11,021 bases of DNA from Lachnospiraceae bacterium (GTDB lineage Bacteria > Bacillota > Clostridia > Lachnospirales > Lachnospiraceae): contig CAAEEI010000060.1 in NCBI GenBank assembly GCA_900754855.1, forward strand, positions 1 to 11,021. The letters run 5' to 3'. Under the pieces are notes generated by a model. It did no database searches, was not told the origin of the DNA, and saw only the letters and a list, made by a program, of their open reading frames with translations. The position numbers were made by a program, and so were the translations under genes. The first letter of the stretch is position 1. Every line of letters begins with the position of its first letter. This document shows positions 6,492 through 11,021 of the stretch, one piece after another.

Positions 6492-6557
6492 ATTTCTTTG
6501 TCGCACCATGTGCTCCCGATGAATTTTTTTACGGAAAGCATGTTCCGGCACACATAA

Positions 6558-6610
6558 AAAATACCTCTTCGGCAGGCGGAACTCAGTCCTCGTCACCGGA
6601 GAGGTATTTT
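6558..6610. terminator. Bidirectional terminator between convergent ychF and thiN
   Basis: The 15-base arm at 6558-6572 pairs with 6596-6610, with 14 Watson-Crick pairs and one G-T wobble, around a 23-nt loop (6573-6595) that can itself fold further (GGA/TCC core). A T-rich run follows on the plus strand (6611 onward), and six A's at 6556-6561 give a T tract on the minus strand. The hairpin should therefore stop transcription from both genes. The preceding stretch 6492-6557 contains a small hairpin CGGAA/TTCCG and no gene. Confidence 0.88.
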
Positions 6611-6642
6611 CTTTTTCTCTTTTTTCTTTTTTGTCTTCTTCA

Positions 6643-7299
6643 TTAATCCGAAGAACGGATCACCAGTAAATTTCCCTGTTCCATCCGAAGAACCGCTGTC
6701 TCTTCTTTCAGTTCATTGCTGATTCCCACGCTGTCGGATGGATGCAGAGTGGCCTCATGCAAAGGATAGGCAAACCCGGTTAACGTAATGCCGGTCACCT
6801 CTCCGCCCCAGGCCATGAGGGAGAAAAAATCTCGGTCTTTCCTTTTCCTGTACTCTTTTTCTCTTTTCCCACAGAGCATCTCGATTTCATTATATTTATC
6901 TACGATTTTTCCGGCGATTTTTTTTCTGGCCATTTTTTCCAGCATTCCAATATTCGCCAGCGTATGATCGTATCGGCTCCCGGTGGCGCCCAGAAGTATG
7001 ATTTCCTCCGGATCGCTATCCATGGCACAGGCAACGGCCAGATGCGTATCGGTATAATCTTTTCTCGTCGGAAAGATTCTGACCGGGACACCCTGTTCTT
7101 CATAAAAGGACAACAGGCGCTTATCTGCCAGACTGTCAAAATCCCCTAAAATATCTGTGGGCATCCGACGCAGTTTCCGACAGGAAGACAGCCCTGCGTC
7201 CGCCGTGATGATCCGGTCAAAATGTTTTCCTTTAAGATATTCTTCTGCGAAGGCCACATCCAGATGACCTCCGGTGATGATCAGTATTTTTTCCCCCAT
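6643..7299 (-). CDS. thiN: Thiamine pyrophosphokinase
   Basis: This enzyme transfers pyrophosphate from ATP to thiamine to make the cofactor thiamine diphosphate in the cytoplasm. The 218 residues match the usual size of about 210-220. Catalytic-domain motifs are ADAG (33-36), LGDFDS (51-56), PTRKDYTDTHLA (77-88) and LGATGSRYDHTLAN (103-116), together supplying the acidic metal- and substrate-binding residues of the family. The C-terminal beta-rich vitamin-B1-binding domain includes TLTGFAYPL and GISNEL (192-197). AAGGAG sits 8 nt upstream of the ATG at 7299. It is the last gene of the prpC-prkC-rsgA-thiN run, starting 15 bp after rsgA. I see no TPP riboswitch next to it. Confidence 0.95.
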   Translation of the reverse strand: MGEKILIITGGHLDVAFAEEYLKGKHFDRIITADAGLSSCRKLRRMPTDILGDFDSLADKRLLSFYEEQGVPVRIFPTRKDYTDTHLAVACAMDSDPEEIILLGATGSRYDHTLANIGMLEKMARKKIAGKIVDKYNEIEMLCGKREKEYRKRKDRDFFSLMAWGGEVTGITLTGFAYPLHEATLHPSDSVGISNELKEETAVLRMEQGNLLVIRSSD

Positions 7300-7314
7300 C
7301 TGTCGGTCTCCTTT

Positions 7315-8193
7315 TTACCACTTTTTGGCTCTGGCCAGCTCATCATAAAGATAACAGTAATCGTCATAACGCAGACGGCTGATTTTTCCTTCCTCCAGAG
7401 CCGCCTTCACCTGACATCCCGGTTCATGGATATGGGCGCAGCCGTGAAAACGACACTGGTTCTCATAAGGGGTAAATTCAGGAAAATAAAAACGCAGATC
7501 TTCTTTTTCCATATCGTCCAGATACAGAGAACTAAATCCCGGCGTATCCATCAGATAGGTTTCCTCGCCCAGATAAATCAATTCAGAATGTCTGGTCGTA
7601 TGTTTTCCTCTTTTGATCTTTTCACTGACACTGCCGGTTTCCATCAGTCTTCCCTGTCCGATGGCGTTGAGGGTGGAAGATTTTCCCACTCCGGATGGTC
7701 CTGCCATGACCGTCGTCTTTCCCCGCAGAAGATCCCGCAGTTCCTCTACGCCGGTTTCTTCCTGCGCAGAGGCAAAAAGAACATGACAGCCACTTTTTTC
7801 ATAATCTGTCAGCAGACGATTTTTTTCGTCCTCCCCGGCCAGATCCATTTTGTTAAAACAGAGGATGACAGGAATATTCTGCTTTTCCATCAAAATCAGA
7901 AATCGATTCAACAACTGGAAATTCGGTTCCGGTTCATGAACCGCAAAAATCACCAGGGCCTGATCGACATTGGCCACCATGGGACGGATCAACTGGTTTT
8001 TCCGCGGATGAATCACCGTCAGATTTCCGGTTTTTTCTTCCTGAGAAATCACGTCAATTTCCACCATATCTCCCACGTTGGGCTTCATTTTTTTATTGCG
8101 AAATATTCCCTTTGCCCTGCATTCATAAAGTCCGGCGCCTTCCACGTAAACATAATAAAACCCACCGATTCCCTTCATGATTTTTCCTGTCAT
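7315..8193 (-). CDS. rsgA: Small-subunit ribosome biogenesis GTPase RsgA (YjeQ/CpgA)
   Basis: This circularly permuted GTPase acts late in 30S subunit maturation. The permutation is visible: G4 NKMD (114-117) precedes G1 GPSGVGKS (165-172), followed by G3 DTPGF (216-220). An N-terminal OB-fold occupies about 1-70 (KGIGGFYYVYVEG). The C-terminal zinc-binding domain is shown by C247, C252, H254 and C260. From the ATG at 8193 it is 292 residues, the family norm, and AAGGA lies 8 nt upstream. The frame remains open to 8304, but that would overlap the end of prkC and add 37 residues rich in lysine and unlike the family. The prkC-rsgA gap is 58 bp with no evident promoter. Confidence 0.97.
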   Translation of the reverse strand: MTGKIMKGIGGFYYVYVEGAGLYECRAKGIFRNKKMKPNVGDMVEIDVISQEEKTGNLTVIHPRKNQLIRPMVANVDQALVIFAVHEPEPNFQLLNRFLILMEKQNIPVILCFNKMDLAGEDEKNRLLTDYEKSGCHVLFASAQEETGVEELRDLLRGKTTVMAGPSGVGKSSTLNAIGQGRLMETGSVSEKIKRGKHTTRHSELIYLGEETYLMDTPGFSSLYLDDMEKEDLRFYFPEFTPYENQCRFHGCAHIHEPGCQVKAALEEGKISRLRYDDYCYLYDELARAKKW

Positions 8194-8251
8194 CTTTTCC
8201 GTCCTTTCTTCTTTCTTTTTCTTCACTTCCGGCTGTTTGCAGAAGTTCCGG

Positions 8252-10327
8252 TCAGTCGGCCACAGCATTCCATGACACCGGATACCGGTTGTATTCCTGT
8301 CCATCCACCTTTAAAATTACTTCCGCATCATCCCCGCTGTCACTCTCGAAACTGATTTCCAGAGGAAAACTGGATTCATCGGCACCATTCTCCCTGTAAA
8401 TCGTTTTGCTTTTATCCCCCTGCTGAAGCACCAGTTCGATTTTTCCTGTTTCTCCTGCGCCAAACGGACAATCGGTAATCTCCATGTTTCCTTCATAATG
8501 GTAGCTTTCCTGTTCTCCCAGGCTGATCACAATGGACACTTCCGTTCCCTTGTCAACGGATGTTCCCGATGGGATTCCCTGTTTAATGACGTCGCCAATG
8601 CCAACCGAACCGCTGTAATCACTGGACACATCGCCCAGAACCAGACCTACCCGGTTCAGTTCTTTTTCAGCCGCGTCCTGACTTAGTCCGTACAGAGACG
8701 GCACTTTAACCTGCGACACTCCCCGGCTGACGGTGATGGTGATCTGAAAACCGTGATCTACCATACTTCCCCCTTTTGGAGTCTGACGGATCACATATCC
8801 CTCTTCCACCGTATCGCTGCTGGCATAAACAACCTTTGCTTTAAGCCCCAGATTTTTTAACACATCCACGGCCTCTTCTTCGGTATAATTCATCAGCGCA
8901 GGTACTTCCACCCGTTCTTTTTCTTCTTCTCCCAGCGTAAGCAGAATCGTTTCGCCTTCCGGAAGAGCCTCTCCTTTTTTGTACTGCTGCTCTACCACCA
9001 CCAGATCCTCATCGTCTTCTCTGACCCCTTCCCCGTATGCAAATTCCGGTTTCAGCATAAGACTGTCCGCCTTTTTCTCCGCTTCTTTTTTGGTCATTCC
9101 AAGAAAACTTGGCAAGGTTACATACCGGATTTCCTCGGTAGTTTCCTCTGTATCTTCCGTGGCTGCGGTGCTTTCCGTCGTGCTTTCCGCGGTCGTATTT
9201 TTATTCCCAAAAGACAGGAGATTGGTCGATGTGCCCACAATATAAAACACAAGGCAGGCGAGGAATATCCCAAAAATAATCGTAATAAACATAATCAGTT
9301 TTTCCATCTTGGGACTGACCGCCGCATCATCTTCATCATCTTCTCCGTCTTTTTCTGTAGAAACCAGGGTATCCGTCTTTACTGCTTTCCGACTGTCAGC
9401 GTCCGACTCTTTCATCAGCGATTCTTTGATCTGACGGATTTCTTCCGGGGTACGGGCTCTGGTTGGACTGTCATCCACCTGAGGATTCAGATAAACATAA
9501 TTTCCATCCGGCGAAAGGAAAACCTGCGAAAGATCCTGTATCAGTTCCTGCGCCGTCTGGTATCGTTCTTCCGGTTTCTTTTTTGTACATTTCAAAATAA
9601 TGTTTTCCAGACTAACCGGAATATCCGGAAAATAATTTCTCGGCGGAGTGATTTCGTCCCGCAGATGCATCAGGGCGATCGCCACCGTATTTTCTCCGTC
9701 AAAAGGTACTTTCCCTGTGGCCATCTCATAGATGGTGATCCCCAGAGAATAAATATCGCTTCGCGCGTCAGAATAACCGCCTCTGGCCTGTTCCGGCGAA
9801 AGATACCGCACAGAACCCATGGTGCTGGACGCTATGGTGTCTCCCGTCGCCGCTTTGGCGATACCAAAATCCGTCACCTTAATTTTTCCACTGTCCGAAA
9901 CAATGATGTTTTGCGGCTTAATATCCCTGTGCACAATGTTATGTGCGTGGGCCGCCTGAATCCCGCTGGCAATCTGGATGGCAAAATCCACCGTTTCCCG
10001 CACGCTCAGACGACCATACCGGCGGATATACCGTTTTAACGTCATCCCTTCCGCCAATTCCATCACAATATAATGAATCCCCTGATCATTTCCCTCATCC
10101 AGAATCGCTACGATATTCGGATGGTGCAGTCCCGCGGTGGAACGGGCTTCCGTCGTAAAACGGCGAACCAGCGTTTCATCGTCCGCATATTCGTTTCGCA
10201 GGATTTTTATGGCAACATATTGATTCGTCTTATGGCATTTTGCTTTATACACATCAGCCATCCCGCCGGAACCAATGTGTTCAAGGATTTCATACCTGCC
10301 TCCTAAAATCATTCCCGTCTGAATCAT
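8252..10327 (-). CDS. prkC: PASTA-domain Ser/Thr protein kinase PrkC/PknB (Stk)
   Basis: This membrane kinase senses cell-wall muropeptides or lipid II through external PASTA domains. It is 691 residues. The kinase domain (about 11-270) has the glycine loop GSGGMADVY (19-27), K41 in VAIK, HRDIKPQN (133-140, RD-type catalytic loop), DFG (153-155) and a Ser/Thr-rich activation loop before GSVRYLSPEQ (171-180). A juxtamembrane segment with an acidic run (325-336) leads to one membrane helix at about 344-366. Outside are a Thr/Glu/Ser-rich linker (about 376-400), three PASTA repeats (about 403-467, 472-536, 539-604) and a C-terminal extension (about 610-691), possibly the Ig-like domain seen in staphylococcal homologues. 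The ATG at 10327 has GGAGG 8 nt upstream; a GTG at 10336 that overlaps the prpC stop lacks one. It starts 5 bp after prpC, its cognate phosphatase. Confidence 0.97.
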   Translation of the reverse strand: MIQTGMILGGRYEILEHIGSGGMADVYKAKCHKTNQYVAIKILRNEYADDETLVRRFTTEARSTAGLHHPNIVAILDEGNDQGIHYIVMELAEGMTLKRYIRRYGRLSVRETVDFAIQIASGIQAAHAHNIVHRDIKPQNIIVSDSGKIKVTDFGIAKAATGDTIASSTMGSVRYLSPEQARGGYSDARSDIYSLGITIYEMATGKVPFDGENTVAIALMHLRDEITPPRNYFPDIPVSLENIILKCTKKKPEERYQTAQELIQDLSQVFLSPDGNYVYLNPQVDDSPTRARTPEEIRQIKESLMKESDADSRKAVKTDTLVSTEKDGEDDEDDAAVSPKMEKLIMFITIIFGIFLACLVFYIVGTSTNLLSFGNKNTTAESTTESTAATEDTEETTEEIRYVTLPSFLGMTKKEAEKKADSLMLKPEFAYGEGVREDDEDLVVVEQQYKKGEALPEGETILLTLGEEEKERVEVPALMNYTEEEAVDVLKNLGLKAKVVYASSDTVEEGYVIRQTPKGGSMVDHGFQITITVSRGVSQVKVPSLYGLSQDAAEKELNRVGLVLGDVSSDYSGSVGIGDVIKQGIPSGTSVDKGTEVSIVISLGEQESYHYEGNMEITDCPFGAGETGKIELVLQQGDKSKTIYRENGADESSFPLEISFESDSGDDAEVILKVDGQEYNRYPVSWNAVAD

Positions 10328-10332
10328 GTGGC

Positions 10333-11021
10333 TCACCTCCCGTTTTCACATTGGGCGATGACAACGGCAATGTTATCCAGTCCACCGTAAAACAATGCTT
10401 CCTCTATGCATTTTTTTGCCAGTTCTTCCACTTCACCGGACTCCGCCATGATTTCTTCTAATTTATCGTCATCCACCATGTTGGATAATCCATCCGAACA
10501 AAGCAGAATTTTTTGTCCCTTTCCCATGTCCAGCATAAAAAAATCCGGCTGGATCTCATCGGCAACGCCTACGGCTTTCGTAATAATGTTTTTCTGGGGA
10601 TGATGACGGCTTTCCATACGTCCCAGTTCCCCTGCCCGTACCAGTTCTTCCACCAGAGAATGATCCATGGTGACCTGCCGCAGCGAGCCATCATAATAAT
10701 ACAGACGGCTGTCTCCCACATTCATCACGTAAACGACCTGATCAACCACTGTGGCCGCCACAAAGGTTGTTCCCATTCCCTCGTATTTTTCTTCTTTTTG
10801 CGACAGTTGATACACTTCCCGGTTTACCTGGTCCAGCAGTTTTTCCATGACCAGGAACGGAACTTCTTTTTCGGCCTTACCGGCCAGTTCCACAAATCGT
10901 TTGACGGAATAAGAAGACGCCTTATCTCCTGCTTTATGTCCTCCCATACCGTCGGCCACAATATAAAGATTCGGGAAGCAGCCCACAGGCTCATCGGAAA
11001 AGAACAGATAATCCTGATTGA
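10333..11021 (-). CDS. prpC: PP2C-type Ser/Thr phosphatase PrpC/Stp, 5' end outside window
   Basis: This metal-dependent phosphatase reverses phosphorylation by the adjacent kinase and dephosphorylates the kinase itself. The 228 complete codons in the window begin with NQDYLFF, the conserved PPM motif, so only roughly 15-20 N-terminal residues should be missing. Numbering from that N, the metal-binding DGMGGH lies at 23-28. It is followed by VMNVGDSRLYYYDG, ITKAVG, the aspartate in LLCSDGLSNMV, and the C-terminal DNIAVVIAQ with the last metal-ligand aspartate. The GTG at 10986 is an internal valine, not a start, since the conserved NQD motif is encoded upstream of it in the same frame. The stop codon is 5 bp before the prkC start, and the kinase ribosome binding site lies inside the end of this gene, implying tight coupling. 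Confidence 0.95.
   Translation of the reverse strand, partial: NQDYLFFSDEPVGCFPNLYIVADGMGGHKAGDKASSYSVKRFVELAGKAEKEVPFLVMEKLLDQVNREVYQLSQKEEKYEGMGTTFVAATVVDQVVYVMNVGDSRLYYYDGSLRQVTMDHSLVEELVRAGELGRMESRHHPQKNIITKAVGVADEIQPDFFMLDMGKGQKILLCSDGLSNMVDDDKLEEIMAESGEVEELAKKCIEEALFYGGLDNIAVVIAQCENGR

Noticed and set aside
6612..7314. TPP riboswitch associated with thiN, prompted by CTGAG in the nearby hairpin loop
   Set aside because: The hairpin is downstream of thiN, and the second conserved TPP element (ACCTGATC...AATGCCAGCG-like) is absent; thiN is also inside an operon with no leader room.
8194..8304. Longer start for rsgA at 8304
   Set aside because: It overlaps prkC, adds 37 non-family residues, and the ATG at 8193 has a proper Shine-Dalgarno and family-standard length.
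7222..8355. Plus-strand 377-codon open frame opposite rsgA and thiN
   Set aside because: It spans the antisense of two well-conserved genes, its protein is rich in His/Phe/Gln with no recognisable domain, and it has no suitable ribosome binding site evidence.
10328..10336. GTG 10336 as the prkC start, overlapping the prpC stop
   Set aside because: The GGAGG is too close to this codon to serve it and is well spaced for ATG 10327.
10984..10986. GTG 10986 as the prpC start
   Set aside because: The conserved NQDYLFF PPM motif is encoded in frame upstream to the window edge, so the gene is 5'-truncated by the window, not short.
1..11021. A novel defence, mobile or biosynthetic system
   Set aside because: Every substantial stretch is accounted for by well-known core genes with normal spacing; no mobile-element ends, direct-repeat arrays, reverse transcriptase, toxin-antitoxin pairs or composition breaks were seen by eye.

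Overview
The window is conserved core genome from a low-to-mid GC Firmicute, most likely a clostridium of the Lachnospiraceae type. This rests on the mraZ-rsmH-ftsL-PBP cluster, the prpC-prkC-rsgA-thiN cluster, strong GGAGG-type ribosome binding sites, TTGaca/TATAAT promoters and the protein flavour. The family-level assignment is inference. No phage, transposon, CRISPR array, tRNA or rRNA was seen. All genes are on the minus strand except ychF.

Reading the minus strand from the right edge, the first operon is prpC (PP2C phosphatase, 5' end outside the window), prkC (membrane Ser/Thr kinase with three PASTA repeats), rsgA (ribosome-assembly GTPase) and thiN (thiamine pyrophosphokinase). This is the usual Firmicute order, but rpe, which normally lies between rsgA and thiN, is absent. 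The operon meets the plus-strand gene ychF (Obg-family ATPase) tail to tail at a long hairpin that should terminate transcription from both sides.

ychF and lgt (prolipoprotein diacylglyceryl transferase) are divergent across 290 bp. This spacer holds a good ychF promoter, two hairpins in the ychF leader, a 17-bp palindrome in the lgt leader and a weaker candidate lgt promoter. Downstream of lgt a strong promoter drives a two-gene ABC-2 exporter of the TagGH/Wzm-Wzt class, an envelope-polymer exporter with no glycosyltransferase beside it. A long hairpin terminator follows.

The left end is the start of the division and cell-wall (dcw) cluster: mraZ, rsmH, ftsL and the N-terminus of a class B penicillin-binding protein that runs off the left edge. 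mraZ has a clear promoter followed by three direct AAGTG repeats spaced exactly 10 bp apart, the expected form of a MraZ autoregulatory operator. Several genes have longer in-frame extensions; start sites were chosen from Shine-Dalgarno position, operator and promoter geometry, and family length.

The shared theme is envelope growth and its control: PASTA kinase signalling, lipoprotein maturation, polymer export and septal peptidoglycan synthesis. I found no convincing undescribed system. The most useful second-look items are the regulatory elements and the missing rpe.
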